64,000 bases of DNA. Source: an uncultured Acidimicrobiales bacterium (lineage in GTDB: Bacteria; Actinomycetota; Acidimicrobiia; Acidimicrobiales; Hopanoidiivorantaceae). Both the position numbers and the translations under genes were made by a program. Location of the stretch: assembly GCA_958295755.1 (NCBI GenBank), contig OY282367.1, positions 1,864,022 to 1,928,021 of the forward strand, given 5' to 3'. This document shows, piece by piece, positions 24,965 to 34,991 of this stretch; positions within the stretch are counted from its first letter, which is position 1, and every line of letters starts with the position of its first letter. Below the pieces are notes generated by a model. The model searched no databases and was not told where the DNA came from. It saw nothing but the letters and a program-made list of their open reading frames with translations.

Positions 24965-26245
24965 ATGACCGATACTTCATCTACCGCCCAAGGTCTCCAA
25001 AGCCCGCCGGCTCCGCCACCGCCAACTCCGCCGGCCCCGCCACCGCCAACTCCCCCACCATCTCCGCCGTCTCCCCCAACACCAACCTCACCTCGCCGAA
25101 ACACCCCTCCTCGCCGAAACACAACATCTGTGAAAGCTATAATCGCCATGTTTATCGGTCTCGCAGTAGCTGCTTTGCTGTCATCAGAGAGCCTTGTCGG
25201 GTTGGCTGAGCGACAACCAGTGGGGACTAGTCGAGACACAGCCCTCTCAACTGCCCGCAACCTCCACCGAGTAAGCAGTTTCTTGAGCTTGGACAGACCC
25301 GCAAGTGCCCTCCGTTCAGCTTTAGACAGAAACGAGACGACATACGATGTGGCAGCCTTAATCGCATCAAACAGGCAAACTCAGCCAACCACCCCGACTA
25401 GCCCAACCCAGCCAACCACCCCGACTAGCCCAACCCAGCCCGATACTTCTAACCCCGATACTTCCACCGCAGAACCAACCCCACCAGCTACCGAGCAAAC
25501 TCAGTCAGCAACTTCACCCCCTTATACTCCCTCCACCAGCCCCGAGACTCCAAGTAACCCCGAGACTCCATCCACCATCCCCAGATCCACCGCCCGCAAC
25601 CTCTCCACCCACCCTATTACCGAAGACGACCCCCTAAAACTCTGGGTTGGCGGCGACTCCCTTTCGCTCTCTCTGACCGTCGGCTTTGGCCGTGTTACTT
25701 CCCCCACGCTCGTGGATTTCACCCGTGACACACAACTTTCATCTGGTCTCACCCGCAAAGATTTCCTAGATTGGCCCCAACGCCTAGCCCGTCTTCTCAC
25801 AGAAGACCGCCCCGATGTGCTCGTCATCATGTTTGGCGGCAACGACTACCAAGATGTGATTTTCAACGGACAGCTTCTAGAACGCCCAAGCCAGCCGTGG
25901 CTAGATTTTTACCGCACGCGAGTAGCCGAAGCCATGGACTTGCTAAACCAGCCCGACCTTCAAGTCATCTGGGTGGGCCAACCCATCATGCGTAGTGATT
26001 TTTTCTCCACAGGCATGCGCCACCTAAATGACATCTATGAATCAGAAGCCGCCACCCGTGCTTCCATCACCTACTTCGACACATGGAGCCTCTTCGCCAA
26101 TGCAGAAGGCAACTACACCGACACTATAGACGGTACCCTGATGCGAGAAAGCGACGGAATCCACCTCAACACAACAGGCGGCATCCGCCTAGCCCGAGCA
26201 ATCTGGTCGCAAGTCGCCCCCAGTTGGGGATTAGAATCCAACTGA
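24965..26245 (+). CDS. Membrane-anchored SGNH/GDSL-type acyl hydrolase or acyltransferase
   Basis: A 426-residue protein: a proline-rich cytoplasmic tail (PPAP/PPTPP repeats, residues 14-45), one membrane segment (57-75), a long Pro/Thr/Ser linker with a repeated TQPTTPTSP unit (139-160), and an SGNH domain. The catalytic set is visible: Ser232 in GGDS, GGND at 291-294, and Asp397/His400 in DGIHLN. It acts outside the membrane, probably accepting or placing acyl groups delivered by the MBOAT protein encoded 7 bases upstream, like AlgJ/AlgX or DltD partners. Whether it is a transferase or esterase is not decided by the sequence. Confidence 0.87.
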   Translation: MTDTSSTAQGLQSPPAPPPPTPPAPPPPTPPPSPPSPPTPTSPRRNTPPRRNTTSVKAIIAMFIGLAVAALLSSESLVGLAERQPVGTSRDTALSTARNLHRVSSFLSLDRPASALRSALDRNETTYDVAALIASNRQTQPTTPTSPTQPTTPTSPTQPDTSNPDTSTAEPTPPATEQTQSATSPPYTPSTSPETPSNPETPSTIPRSTARNLSTHPITEDDPLKLWVGGDSLSLSLTVGFGRVTSPTLVDFTRDTQLSSGLTRKDFLDWPQRLARLLTEDRPDVLVIMFGGNDYQDVIFNGQLLERPSQPWLDFYRTRVAEAMDLLNQPDLQVIWVGQPIMRSDFFSTGMRHLNDIYESEAATRASITYFDTWSLFANAEGNYTDTIDGTLMRESDGIHLNTTGGIRLARAIWSQVAPSWGLESN

Positions 26246-26345
26246 TCTGTCTCAAAGATGCTATCATCCAAATTATCCCTAAACAACAGTTGCGCCTGCT
26301 CATGCTTATAAACTCGTGCCATAAACTCCGAACAAAGCGACAACT

Positions 26346-27404
26346 ATGAGATCTAATCGTGTAAAACTTTTCGCAGTCCTAGCTTGCGTGCTAGGTCTGG
26401 TCGCTGTCGCCTGCAGTAGCGACAGTGGAAACGATACCGACGACAATCAACAAGACACCGCAAGCCTGCTCGACGAAGTGCGCGACCGAGACCAGCTGAT
26501 TTGCGGCACACGTGACGACCTCACCGGTTTTGCCCAAAAAAATAGCGAAGGCGAATTTGAAGGCTTTGATGTTGAGTTCTGCAAAGTAATAGCAGCAGGC
26601 ATACTGGGCGACGCCACAAAAGTAGAATTCAAAGCTCTCGGCCCCGAAAGGTTTACTTCTGTCCAAGCTGGCGAAGTAGACATCCTCTTCCGCAATGCCA
26701 CAGCCACCGCCTCTCGCGATGGCAGAGAAGGGTTAGCTTTCCCGTTCACCACGGTTTATGACGGGCAGCGCATGATGGTATCAGGCGACAGCGACATTAC
26801 GAGTTTGGACGACATGGACGGAGCAAGCATCTGTGTAGTTCAAGGCACCACCACCGAACTTAATCTCAACGCAGTGTTAGGTGCCAGAGGCATTTCATTT
26901 AACCCAGTGTTATACAGTTCCCATACTGAACTTCGGGAAGCCTACCAAGCAGGGCTGTGCGAAGGTTACACAGCCGATGGCTCTGCTCTTTTCGTTTATA
27001 AATTCACCTCGGAACAAGCAGGTGGCCCCCAGCAGCGCATCTTGGATGAAGTGATGTCAAAAGAGCCTCTTGGGGCTGTCATAGCCGACGGAGACTCCAA
27101 GTGGGAACAAGCTGTGACTTGGGTGATGCGGGCCACGATTCAAGCGTGGGAGTTCGGTTTGGACTCAACCAATATCAATAGCTACAGCGGCAACGATGTC
27201 AACATCTTGAACTTCCTAGGCAGAAACGACTTTGACCCTGGTTTGGGGCTTGATCGCGACTTCGCCATTAATGTGGTGGATCAAGTGGGCAACTACAAAG
27301 AAATCTACGACCGCACCTTGGGCGCGACAGGTCTGATAATGGAAGGCTCGTACAATCGCCTCTGGTCAGACGGCGGACTACACTACGCTCCGCCGTATCG
27401 CTAG
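26346..27404 (+). CDS. aapJ: Amino-acid ABC transporter substrate-binding lipoprotein, copy 1
   Basis: A 352-residue periplasmic-binding-type lipoprotein (SBP family 3): signal peptide with lipobox ending VAVAC (lipidated Cys23), acidic linker, then DQLICGTRDDLTGFAQKNSEGEFEGFDVEFCKVIAAG and a C-terminal lobe resembling AapJ/BztA (AVTWVMRATIQAWEFGLDSTNI, LGLDRDFAINVVDQVGNYKEIYDRTLG). It captures L-amino acids outside the membrane for the permeases AapQ/AapM. The next gene is a paralogue. A 10-bp duplicate (GCTAGGATTG) spans its stop codon. Confidence 0.88.
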   Translation: MRSNRVKLFAVLACVLGLVAVACSSDSGNDTDDNQQDTASLLDEVRDRDQLICGTRDDLTGFAQKNSEGEFEGFDVEFCKVIAAGILGDATKVEFKALGPERFTSVQAGEVDILFRNATATASRDGREGLAFPFTTVYDGQRMMVSGDSDITSLDDMDGASICVVQGTTTELNLNAVLGARGISFNPVLYSSHTELREAYQAGLCEGYTADGSALFVYKFTSEQAGGPQQRILDEVMSKEPLGAVIADGDSKWEQAVTWVMRATIQAWEFGLDSTNINSYSGNDVNILNFLGRNDFDPGLGLDRDFAINVVDQVGNYKEIYDRTLGATGLIMEGSYNRLWSDGGLHYAPPYR

Positions 27405-27426
27405 GATTGTCTTATAGCTAGGATTG
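27400..27426 (+). repeat. 10-bp duplicated element over the aapJ stop codon
   Basis: GCTAGGATTG occurs at 27400-27409, containing the TAG stop codon of the first binding protein, and again at 27417-27426. Confidence 0.85.
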
Positions 27427-27495
27427 CCCCTAGAAAGTGAAAAACCTAGCAAAGCGAAACACCCAACAGAATATGCTATGCTTATCCCTTGAATA

Positions 27496-27520
27496 TATAC
27501 TCAACAATACCCCCCCCCCC
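27496..27520 (+). promoter_or_regulatory. Possible -10 box followed by an 11-C homopolymer before the second binding-protein gene
   Basis: TATACT at 27496-27501 could be a -10 element; no good -35 is visible. A run of 11 C residues (27510-27520) starts at about the expected transcription start, followed by AGGAG 9 bases before the ATG at 27541. Length changes in such a tract could alter expression of this copy. Confidence 0.4.
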
Positions 27521-27540
27521 ATAACCATTAGGAGAAAAAA

Positions 27541-28578
27541 ATGCTTAAAAATAAGAAACTCATCACTCTTTTGTGTGCAACTTTTGCGCTTGTGCTATTC
27601 GCAGTTGCCTGTGGTAGCGACGACAGTGACGACGCAAGTCTGCTTGAAGAAGTACAAGACAGAGACTCTGTGCGCTGTGGCGTGCGCGACGCTCTCGCTG
27701 GCTTTGCTGTGCTAGGAGCCGACGGTAGCTATTCAGGTTTCGACGTTGAATTCTGCCGCGTGGTCGCAGCAGGCGTGCTAGGCGATGCCAACAAGGTGGA
27801 ATTTATCCCGCTAGAAACTGCAGACCGCTTCACCGCCCTGCAATCGGGCGAAGTAGATGTGCTCATCCGCAACACCACATGGACAGCCACTCGTGACGGC
27901 CAAGAAGGAGCCAACTTCCTTTTCACTACCTTCTATGACGGCCAAGGCTTCATCGTCCCCGCCGACAGCGGCATCACGAGTTTAGAAGGGTTGCAAGACG
28001 CAACCATCTGCGTTGCTCAAGGCACCACTACCGAGTTGAACCTCAACGCGGTCTTCAGTGCCCGAGGCATCAACTTCACTCCTGCGTTTTTTGATACCAA
28101 TACAGCCTTGCAAGAAGCATACGAAGGCGGACAGTGCGAGTCCTACACTGGCGATGCTTCGTCTCTGGCAACATATAAGTTCACTTCCGAGCGAGACGGG
28201 GGCCCGGCACAGTATGTGATTCCCGAAGTAATCTCCAAGGAGCCACTTGGCCCTGTGGTCGCCGATGGTGATACAGCCTGGGCACAAGCTGTCAATTGGT
28301 CAATCATGGCGACTGTCCAAGCTTGGGAATTCGGCTTGAATTCGGGTAATATCAACAGCTACAGCGGCGACGACCCCAATGTCTTGAACTTCCTTGGTGC
28401 TATTGATCCCAGTATTGAAGGTCTAAGCACAGACTTTGCCGTGAATGTCGTCAGTCAAGTCGGCAACTACCAGCAAATCTATGCGCGCACGCTAGAGCCT
28501 CTGGGCTTGCCGATGGCAGGCTCGGCCAACAGGCTTTGGACTGACGGCGGTCTCCTCTATACACCGCCTTACCGATAA
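27541..28578 (+). CDS. Amino-acid ABC transporter substrate-binding lipoprotein, copy 2
   Basis: A 345-residue paralogue of the preceding gene: lipobox FAVAC (Cys24), then DSVRCGVRDALAGFAVLGADGSYSGFDVEFCRVVAAG, and the same C-terminal features (WSIMATVQAWEFGLNSGNI, LSTDFAVNVVSQVGNYQQIYARTLE). The two differ around the ligand-contact loops (DRFTALQSGEVDVLIRNTTWTATRDG against RFTSVQAGEVDILFRNATATASRDG), so they may bind different amino acids but feed the same permease. It has the strongest Shine-Dalgarno of the cluster (AGGAG). The stop codon lies within a duplicated CCTTAxCGATAA element. Confidence 0.88.
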   Translation: MLKNKKLITLLCATFALVLFAVACGSDDSDDASLLEEVQDRDSVRCGVRDALAGFAVLGADGSYSGFDVEFCRVVAAGVLGDANKVEFIPLETADRFTALQSGEVDVLIRNTTWTATRDGQEGANFLFTTFYDGQGFIVPADSGITSLEGLQDATICVAQGTTTELNLNAVFSARGINFTPAFFDTNTALQEAYEGGQCESYTGDASSLATYKFTSERDGGPAQYVIPEVISKEPLGPVVADGDTAWAQAVNWSIMATVQAWEFGLNSGNINSYSGDDPNVLNFLGAIDPSIEGLSTDFAVNVVSQVGNYQQIYARTLEPLGLPMAGSANRLWTDGGLLYTPPYR

Positions 28579-28592
28579 GACCTTATCGATAA
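28567..28592 (+). repeat. 12-bp duplicated element over the stop codon of binding-protein copy 2
   Basis: CCTTACCGATAA (28567-28578, including the TAA stop) is repeated as CCTTATCGATAA at 28581-28592. Confidence 0.85.
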
Positions 28593-28622
28593 ATCACCTT
28601 GCCGTCTAAAAGGCGGCTTAGG

Positions 28623-28649
28623 GCGCAGGTTATCAGAGCGCAGGTTATC
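28623..28649 (+). repeat. 12-bp duplicated element before aapQ
   Basis: GCGCAGGTTATC at 28623-28634 and again at 28638-28649, ending 5 bases before the ATG; each copy contains an AGG that could serve the ribosome. Confidence 0.8.
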
Positions 28650-28654
28650 TCAAC

Positions 28655-29890
28655 ATGAGCACAACCTCGCGGGATGACCTGCGCTCTTCTAATCTGAATC
28701 CTTCTTCTCAAGGCTTCACTTTATGGAGCGACGCTCGCACATATCGGGTGGCAGGTCAAGTTATCGGCGTAGCACTCGTCATCTTGCTGATCTGGCGGCT
28801 CACCAATAATCTTTTCAGCAATCTAGACCGCCTCAACATCTCTCGCAATTTCGATTTCCTTACCCAACCGACCAACTTCGCAATTGCTGAAAACTGGGGG
28901 TTTGATACCAGCCTCCCTCGCTGGAGAATGCTGCTCATTGGCCTGCAAAACACCATCTTGGCTGCTGGAGGAGGTATCGTTCTTGCGACAATTCTTGGCA
29001 CTATCGTGGGCATTGCGCGTCTGTCGTCCAACTGGTTGGTTTCTAAAATCTCAACTTTTTATGTTGAAACTTTGCGCAATATACCGCCTTTGGTCGTCAT
29101 CATTTTCTTCAGCATTGCCGTGTTCTCATCTGGGCCATTTCCTGTTTTTCGTGAAGCGACCGAACTGAAGCTCCCTTTCAGCGACTCCAACTGGCTCATC
29201 CTTTCGAACAGCCGTATAGGTTTCCCCAGCTTCTCTGCCGAACGCAATATTTCGGCGTTTTGGTTGCTTTTCGCAATGACCTTTTTGTTCGCTGCATGTA
29301 TGTGGGCTTGGCGGACTGTGAAGTCGTCTAAGACCGGCGTTCCGCATCGCCGTGTTCAATGGTCGCTGGGGGTTTTTGTGGTGCTGCTGGTTCTTTGGTT
29401 TTTTCTATTGAACGGCCCCTACGATTGGTCGTGGCCTTCTCGCACCGAAAACGGCAGAAGACTTGCTTCAGGTTTCGGCACTAGCGCAGCGTATCTGTCT
29501 GTTACTTTGGCCATAGCAATATACACGGCTAGCCACATCGCCGAGATTGTTCGTGGTGCCATTTTGGCAATTCATAAAGGCCAAGGCGAAGCTGCTACTT
29601 CGCTGTCGCTTTCTTCGTATCAGCGGTACCGTTTCGTGATTTTACCGCAAGCTTTCAGGCGCATCATCCCTAACCTCATCAACCAATACCTCAACCTCAC
29701 CAAGAACACTTCGCTTGCTGTGGCGGTGGGGTATGCAGAGCTTGCAAGTCTCACGCAAACATCTATCGGCAACGGTGCGCCAGCCCCGCAATCCATCCTT
29801 TTGATGATGTGCGGCTATCTGGGGTTGTCGTTAATCGTCTCGCTCATCGCCAACGTTGTAAACCGATCACTCCGACTGAAGGATCGGTGA
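28655..29890 (+). CDS. aapQ: Amino-acid ABC transporter permease (AapQ/BztB-like)
   Basis: A 411-residue inner-membrane permease of the HisM/AapQ family. It has about seven or eight membrane segments and the EAA loop GQGEAATSLSLSSYQRYRFVILPQAFRRIIPNLINQYLNLTKNTSLA that contacts the ATPase. The protein is longer than short HisM-type permeases, as is normal for AapQ. It forms the pore together with AapM, encoded 5 bases downstream. The call rests on family motifs and gene order J-J-Q-M-P. Confidence 0.9.
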   Translation: MSTTSRDDLRSSNLNPSSQGFTLWSDARTYRVAGQVIGVALVILLIWRLTNNLFSNLDRLNISRNFDFLTQPTNFAIAENWGFDTSLPRWRMLLIGLQNTILAAGGGIVLATILGTIVGIARLSSNWLVSKISTFYVETLRNIPPLVVIIFFSIAVFSSGPFPVFREATELKLPFSDSNWLILSNSRIGFPSFSAERNISAFWLLFAMTFLFAACMWAWRTVKSSKTGVPHRRVQWSLGVFVVLLVLWFFLLNGPYDWSWPSRTENGRRLASGFGTSAAYLSVTLAIAIYTASHIAEIVRGAILAIHKGQGEAATSLSLSSYQRYRFVILPQAFRRIIPNLINQYLNLTKNTSLAVAVGYAELASLTQTSIGNGAPAPQSILLMMCGYLGLSLIVSLIANVVNRSLRLKDR

Positions 29891-29895
29891 GAGCT

Positions 29896-29946
29896 ATGTC
29901 TGAGGTTATGTCTAATGGGGTTATGTCTGAGGTTATGTCTGCTGAG
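29896..29946 (+). repeat. Tandem repeat of ATGTCTGAGGTT-type units at the aapM start
   Basis: Four units of 12-15 bp each begin with ATGTCT; units one and three are identical. They multiply the start codon in frame. Confidence 0.9.
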
Positions 29947-31356
29947 GCACTGATGCCTTCCAAAAAACTGAGTGCCAGAGGTTGGATGCGTGCCAATCTG
30001 TTCAACAGATGGTATAACGCTGTGCTTACACTCATTCTGGCTTTAGTTATTGCCTATTTGGGGTTTCGCTCAATTCGTTATCTCTTCTGGACAGCCGAAT
30101 GGGAGCCTGTGCGCGCCAACCTCACGCTCTTCATGATCGGATCCTTCCCTCGCGATGAGCAATGGCGGGTGGTTGTTCAACTCTTGCTCTTGGCGGCGGC
30201 ATTCGGAGTCATTTGGGGGTCGATGATCGGGGCTTCACGCGACCGAGCTGCACAATCAGGTTCGCCTTTTTCAGCTGAACCGGGCTGGGTGGCACTGCGA
30301 CGGTGGTGGGGGCTGGTGTTGCTTTTGGGTGTGCTGTTGCTGGCAGCTTGGGGGATTTTGCCTTTAGTTCTAGCTTTTGGATGCATAGCATTGATATTTA
30401 TGCTGAGGCGCATAGCTATGCGGCTTGCCTCTAAGGTGCGCATTTATGCTTGGTTCGGAGGCTACGTCTTGCTCATAGCCTCATGGCAGATAGTTAGCGG
30501 CACAGGCGGATCTGCCTGGTTCTGGGCAGCGGGTTTGCTAGCATTTTGGGGCATACGCACAGTGCGAAAGAAAGATTTAACTCCACGCCTGCCCTTGACT
30601 TTGGTAGCGATAGTCGGGGGCGGAGCAGTTGCCTGGGCTATCTATACCTTTATTTTGAACGGCTTGATTAACTTTTCAGGAGTGGGGTGGGACAACTGGT
30701 CGGGCTTCCATCTCAACCTCATCGCAGCTACCATTTCCATCATTGCCGCCTTCCCACTGGGCTTGATATTGGCTCTAGGCCGACGTTCCAGCCTGCCCGC
30801 TATTCGATGGCTCTGCGTTACCTACATTGAACTGATCAGAGGAGTGCCCTTGATCGGCTTATTGTTCATAGGTAACAGTCTTTTGGGCTTTTTTATCGAT
30901 AACGACCCGTTTATTGATTTCTTCCTAGATACTCCCCTGTCGCAAATATCTAGGGCTATCGTCATCATGTCGTTGTTCACAGCTGCCTACTTGGCTGAGG
31001 TGATAAGAGGTGGTTTGGAAGCCACCCCTAGGGGACAAACTGAGGCTGGGCAGTCTGTAGGGCTTTCCCCTTGGCAGATAACTAGCCGAATCGTTATGCC
31101 GCAAACTTTGAGGGCTTCAATACCCGCTATCGTGGGGCAGTTCATCAGCCTTCTTAAAGACAGCTCGCTTCTTTCAATCATCGCAGTGTCTGAAATTCTC
31201 AGGGTTCGTGCCAGCGTCCATTCACAAGGAGCTTTCACAACCTTGGGCACAGCCGAAACTCTCGTTTTTATCGCCTTTGCTTTCTGGGCTTTCGCTTTCA
31301 CATGGTCTAGGGAGAGCCAACGCTTGGAGAAGCATCTAGGTGTGGGAGAACGATGA
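29896..31356 (+). CDS. aapM: Amino-acid ABC transporter permease (AapM/BztC-like)
   Basis: A 486-residue permease with a long N-terminal membrane region and the C-terminal transport domain. The EAA loop is [49 protein letters not shown] take the ATG at 29896, 5 bases after the aapQ stop codon. The N-terminus is a repeat, [17 protein letters not shown], giving four in-frame ATG codons (29896, 29908, 29923, 29935), any of which could initiate. An upstream frame overlapping aapQ is rejected. Confidence 0.9.
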   Translation: MSEVMSNGVMSEVMSAEALMPSKKLSARGWMRANLFNRWYNAVLTLILALVIAYLGFRSIRYLFWTAEWEPVRANLTLFMIGSFPRDEQWRVVVQLLLLAAAFGVIWGSMIGASRDRAAQSGSPFSAEPGWVALRRWWGLVLLLGVLLLAAWGILPLVLAFGCIALIFMLRRIAMRLASKVRIYAWFGGYVLLIASWQIVSGTGGSAWFWAAGLLAFWGIRTVRKKDLTPRLPLTLVAIVGGGAVAWAIYTFILNGLINFSGVGWDNWSGFHLNLIAATISIIAAFPLGLILALGRRSSLPAIRWLCVTYIELIRGVPLIGLLFIGNSLLGFFIDNDPFIDFFLDTPLSQISRAIVIMSLFTAAYLAEVIRGGLEATPRGQTEAGQSVGLSPWQITSRIVMPQTLRASIPAIVGQFISLLKDSSLLSIIAVSEILRVRASVHSQGAFTTLGTAETLVFIAFAFWAFAFTWSRESQRLEKHLGVGER

Positions 31357-31384
31357 GATCACCAAGAGAACGAAAGGAAAAGCC

Positions 31385-32167
31385 ATGACTAAAATAGACC
31401 CCGACGCGGATAATGGTGCCAACCGAGGCAAGGCAGGCCGAGCCATGATTGATTTCGAATCAGTCAATAAATTTTTTGGTAACTTCCAGGCCCTCAAAGA
31501 CATCAACCTAGCGATAGACGAGCGTGAGGTGGTCGTGGTGCTCGGCCCGTCTGGTTCAGGCAAATCCACGCTCATCCGCTGCGTCAACAAGCTAGAAACG
31601 CACGACTCGGGGCGGATCACCGTTGACGGAGTTGAGCTCACAAACGACATGAGAGGCATCCGTCATGTGAGGCGCAATACAGGAATGGTGTTTCAGCAGT
31701 TCAACTTGTTTCCCCATCTAACTGTTATAGACAACATCACTTTGGGACCGCGTCAGGTGAGGCGCATGCCCAAGGCGGAGGCTGAAGATCTGGCTGTCTC
31801 GCTGTTGGAACGGGTGCATATCCCTGAACAGGCTCGCAAATATCCAGGTCAGCTATCGGGCGGGCAGCAACAACGTGTGGCTATAGCTCGGTCTTTGGCT
31901 ATGGAGCCGAAGGTGATGCTGTTTGACGAGCCGACTTCAGCCTTAGACCCTGAGATGATCAAAGAAGTGCTAGATGTTATGAAAGAGTTAGCCGTAACAG
32001 GGATTACCATGATTGTGGTGACCCACGAGATGGGCTTCGCTCGTGAGGTAGCCCAACGTGTCGTCTTCATGGATGAAGGTGAAATCGTTGAGAGCAACAC
32101 CCCCGACGAGTTCTTTGAAAACCCCCAAGAAGACAGAGCCAAACTCTTCCTCTCACAAATTCTCTAG
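31385..32167 (+). CDS. aapP: Amino-acid ABC transporter ATP-binding protein (AapP/GlnQ-like)
   Basis: About 260 residues. Walker [10 protein letters not shown] at about 54-62, the polar-amino-acid signature [18 protein letters not shown] signature [19 protein letters not shown], Walker [16 protein letters not shown] and switch [12 protein letters not shown]. It powers the AapQM permease. The ATG at 31385 has AAAGGAAAAGCC directly upstream and is preferred over an earlier codon overlapping aapM; an ATG at 31445 is also possible because the conserved domain begins there. The gene end overlaps the convergent membrane-protein gene by 4 bases. Confidence 0.92.
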   Translation: MTKIDPDADNGANRGKAGRAMIDFESVNKFFGNFQALKDINLAIDEREVVVVLGPSGSGKSTLIRCVNKLETHDSGRITVDGVELTNDMRGIRHVRRNTGMVFQQFNLFPHLTVIDNITLGPRQVRRMPKAEAEDLAVSLLERVHIPEQARKYPGQLSGGQQQRVAIARSLAMEPKVMLFDEPTSALDPEMIKEVLDVMKELAVTGITMIVVTHEMGFAREVAQRVVFMDEGEIVESNTPDEFFENPQEDRAKLFLSQIL

Positions 32168-33069
32168 CGGTTGCGGCGGCCTCGTTTGGGTTTAGAGATA
32201 AAAGCTTCCTCTATGGCTAAGGTTTCAAAGCCTTCTGCCACTTCGTTCCCTGTGGCGTAGCGATACAGCACGGCTTGATAGACGCTCTTGAGGGCTGAGA
32301 AAAACAGCGAAACTCCCAAAACCCACAAAACCAACAATACGACTCCGAGCCAGACGAGCGGTATGATACTGGCAGCCGAGCCAACCCAGATGATCAAACC
32401 GCCTACCAAGATACCCGGTAACGCAGCCACGAAGCCCACAAGCCCTATACCGACCTGACCGATCAGATTTTCGCCCCAAGTCTCTTTCAGCAGCTGCATA
32501 GATCTCTTGAGGCTGGCGAACGGACCTTTTCGCTCAACAATGATGACCGGCAACACCAAGAAGCTGATCACTGCCCAAGCAGCTTCGGCTAACCATGTGA
32601 AAAGCCCAGCTATGAACCCTCCCCTATCACGAATCGCCTGCATGATCATCGCAAATATTACTGAGATAATTGCCCAGCCCACAAGCAGTCCGAAACGACC
32701 ACGCGCGCCAGCAATAGCACTCTTTACTGTGGGGTCGCCTCCCGAAAGCCTATCTAAAGCCCCGTGTACAAGAGCACCGTGGAAGAACACATTAGAAATT
32801 CCTGCCAGCAAAATCCCCACAAACCCGGCGATAAATAACACTCCTCCGTTCGGCTCCCACCACCCCTCGGTTCCTGAAGCTGCTGCCATTCCTCCGATAA
32901 GTGCGATAAGCCCGCCGATGAGCAATCCAACTATTGCGAATACCAAACCCAAAACTGTAAGCCACAGCAACTCTGGATCTTGTTTGAGGACACCCCACGA
33001 AGTTTTGGCAAGTTGCTTAGATCGGCCCCAGCGACCAAGACTTCTCAAGCCCGAATAGCCATTACTCAT
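32164..33069 (-). CDS. Multi-pass membrane protein of unknown function (DUF6159-like)
   Basis: A 301-residue protein with about five or six membrane segments, glycine- and isoleucine-rich ([43 protein letters not shown]). A soluble N-terminus contains [28 protein letters not shown], and a basic C-terminal tail ends KPKRGRRNR. The middle segment [25 protein letters not shown] and [23 protein letters not shown] resemble proteins annotated DUF6159, with moderate confidence. Function is unknown. It is convergent with aapP and overlaps it by 4 bases, leaving no room for a terminator between them. Confidence 0.7.
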   Translation of the reverse strand: MSNGYSGLRSLGRWGRSKQLAKTSWGVLKQDPELLWLTVLGLVFAIVGLLIGGLIALIGGMAAASGTEGWWEPNGGVLFIAGFVGILLAGISNVFFHGALVHGALDRLSGGDPTVKSAIAGARGRFGLLVGWAIISVIFAMIMQAIRDRGGFIAGLFTWLAEAAWAVISFLVLPVIIVERKGPFASLKRSMQLLKETWGENLIGQVGIGLVGFVAALPGILVGGLIIWVGSAASIIPLVWLGVVLLVLWVLGVSLFFSALKSVYQAVLYRYATGNEVAEGFETLAIEEAFISKPKRGRRNR

Positions 33070-33099
33070 GATTTATAACTCCTTGCTATGTATTCTACT

Positions 33100-33132
33100 A
33101 TGCTTGGTGCTCTACGATGCGTGGTGCTCTAA
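33100..33132 (-). repeat. 16-bp tandem duplication in the leader of the membrane-protein gene
   Basis: ATGCTTGGTGCTCTAC (33100-33115) and ATGCGTGGTGCTCTAA (33117-33132) lie between the membrane-protein start and the deacylase stop. Confidence 0.75.
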
Positions 33133-33148
33133 ATGCGTGCTTGCTTGC

Positions 33149-34891
33149 CTACCTAGCCGTAACCGTCTCAGTATGGCTACCCGATTTCAGCACCAGCCCC
33201 GGCAAGTTTTCACAGCTCTCCCCACCCTCCACAATAGGTTCGCCGTTGCAGAAGATAATATCTATGCCTTTGGCTTCAGAATAGAGACGACTAGTGCCGC
33301 CTGGCAGATCGTCTGCCATTCGAAGCGGCCCTGAATCAATAGTCTCAGGGTCAAATACGACCACATCTGCGAACCAGCCTTCTTCTAGCCTCCCTCTGTC
33401 TCTCAGGCCGAACAGCCGAGCAGGACGGTCGGTGATCAGCTGCACAGCCTTCTCCAAACTCAACTGCTTGCGGCCTCGGATAGTGTCGCCCAACCATTGA
33501 GATGTATAGGGTGCTCCGCACATACGATCCAAGTGTGCGCCTGCGTCTGAGCCGCCGATGAGAATGTCATCTTCCACCCAGAGTTCGCTACGCATCTGCC
33601 AACTGGAATCGTCGTCATCGGTGGGGTGCGGCCACAAAATCGTTCGGCCGCCGTCGGCAACCACAATGTCGCAAAGTGTGTCAAATGCGTTCTGACCTTC
33701 TCCGCTACCTCCGCGCTCACGAGCAATCTCACCGACAGTGCGGCCTGAAAGAGCCTCGTTTTCGCTAGCGTAAGTATCGCCGATGGTGTATGTGCTCCAG
33801 TTGGTGAGCCGCAGAAAAACGCCAGCTTCAGGTAGCTGCGACTGCTCATACAAAAACTTTCGCACCTCTGGATCGCGGAGCTTCTCAACTCTCTCATCCA
33901 GCGGTAAGCTCACAATGCTGTCCCACTTAGGCAAGCGGTTCAAAGCACAGTAGAAACCGAAACTCATGTTCATCCCTACCAAGATAGGCATAGTCAAAGC
34001 TACGAGCCTGCCACCAGCCTCTGCCACTCGTGCCGAAGCTTCAACCTGTGATTCCACACGCTCGCGATGAGCTGAGTCAACTGTCAACACATTCCAGTTG
34101 ATCGGTCGATTTGCTTCAGATGACATTTCTGAAAGCAACGACAGCTCGTCTTCGCTAAAGCGATCCATGCAACCATCTACGATTATCTCCAAAGTTGTAC
34201 CTTCGTGCGTGCCTGCTGTGCGCGAGAGTGCCACCACCTCGCTATTGGCGGCAAATCTACTGGGCACGGGTTGACCATCACCGTCATCGTGGGTATATGC
34301 CAGCGAAGTAGAAAAGCCGATACCGCCAGCTTCAATGCTCTCTTCCAGCAGCTTGCACATTTCGTCCACTTGCTCTTCGGTGGCTTCGTTGCCCACTGAA
34401 TCTGCCCCCATCACTCGCCGTCTGAGCGCGCTGTGCCCCACGAGGAACGCCACATTCACACCGAGTTTGCCATCTAAACGGCTCAGATATTCGCCGAAAG
34501 TGCGCCAGTCCCAAGGCAGACCTTGCTCTAAGGCAGTCAGTGGCATACCTTCCACCTTCACCATCATGCGCCGCAGATAATCGGCGTCTTCAGGCTCCAC
34601 TGGTGCCAACGTGAACCCACAGTTGCCAGCTATCACAGAAGTAACACCGTGAAGACTAGAAGGCGTAGCATAGGGATCCCAGAAGAGTTGGGCATCGTAG
34701 TGGGTGTGGGGGTCGACAAAGCCAGGGCAAACCACCTTCCCCTCAGCGTTGATCACACGCTTTGCTTCATCAGGAGAGATGCTTTCGCCGATAGCGGCTA
34801 TGCGGTCGCCACTAATGGCGATGTCGGCTTGACGTCCTGGGCTTCCAGAGCCGTCTATCAGATTTCCGCCACGGATGAGATAGTCGTACAT
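33149..34891 (-). CDS. N-acyl-D-amino-acid deacylase / D-aminoacylase-family amidohydrolase
   Basis: A 580-residue metal-dependent amidohydrolase: MYDYLIRGGNLIDGSGSPG start, the zinc HxH in FVDPHTHYDAQ (His62, His64), the GNCGFTLAPV segment characteristic of the D-aminoacylase/dihydroorotase-like subgroup, and the C-terminal GGSDAGAHLDR with the metal-binding aspartate. It would hydrolyse N-acyl bonds of D-amino acids or a related cyclic amide; the exact substrate is open. D-amino acids could come from peptidoglycan. It is preceded by a 100-base gap to tadA on the same strand. Confidence 0.85.
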   Translation of the reverse strand: MYDYLIRGGNLIDGSGSPGRQADIAISGDRIAAIGESISPDEAKRVINAEGKVVCPGFVDPHTHYDAQLFWDPYATPSSLHGVTSVIAGNCGFTLAPVEPEDADYLRRMMVKVEGMPLTALEQGLPWDWRTFGEYLSRLDGKLGVNVAFLVGHSALRRRVMGADSVGNEATEEQVDEMCKLLEESIEAGGIGFSTSLAYTHDDGDGQPVPSRFAANSEVVALSRTAGTHEGTTLEIIVDGCMDRFSEDELSLLSEMSSEANRPINWNVLTVDSAHRERVESQVEASARVAEAGGRLVALTMPILVGMNMSFGFYCALNRLPKWDSIVSLPLDERVEKLRDPEVRKFLYEQSQLPEAGVFLRLTNWSTYTIGDTYASENEALSGRTVGEIARERGGSGEGQNAFDTLCDIVVADGGRTILWPHPTDDDDSSWQMRSELWVEDDILIGGSDAGAHLDRMCGAPYTSQWLGDTIRGRKQLSLEKAVQLITDRPARLFGLRDRGRLEEGWFADVVVFDPETIDSGPLRMADDLPGGTSRLYSEAKGIDIIFCNGEPIVEGGESCENLPGLVLKSGSHTETVTAR

Positions 34892-34991
34892 CTATGCTGT
34901 CCTTTCTTGCTTCTAGGGATTTAGACCTTTGAGATAAGTTTAGTTGGAGGGTGCGACAAGCATTCACGGCGTGGGCGTATCTTTTGGGGTT

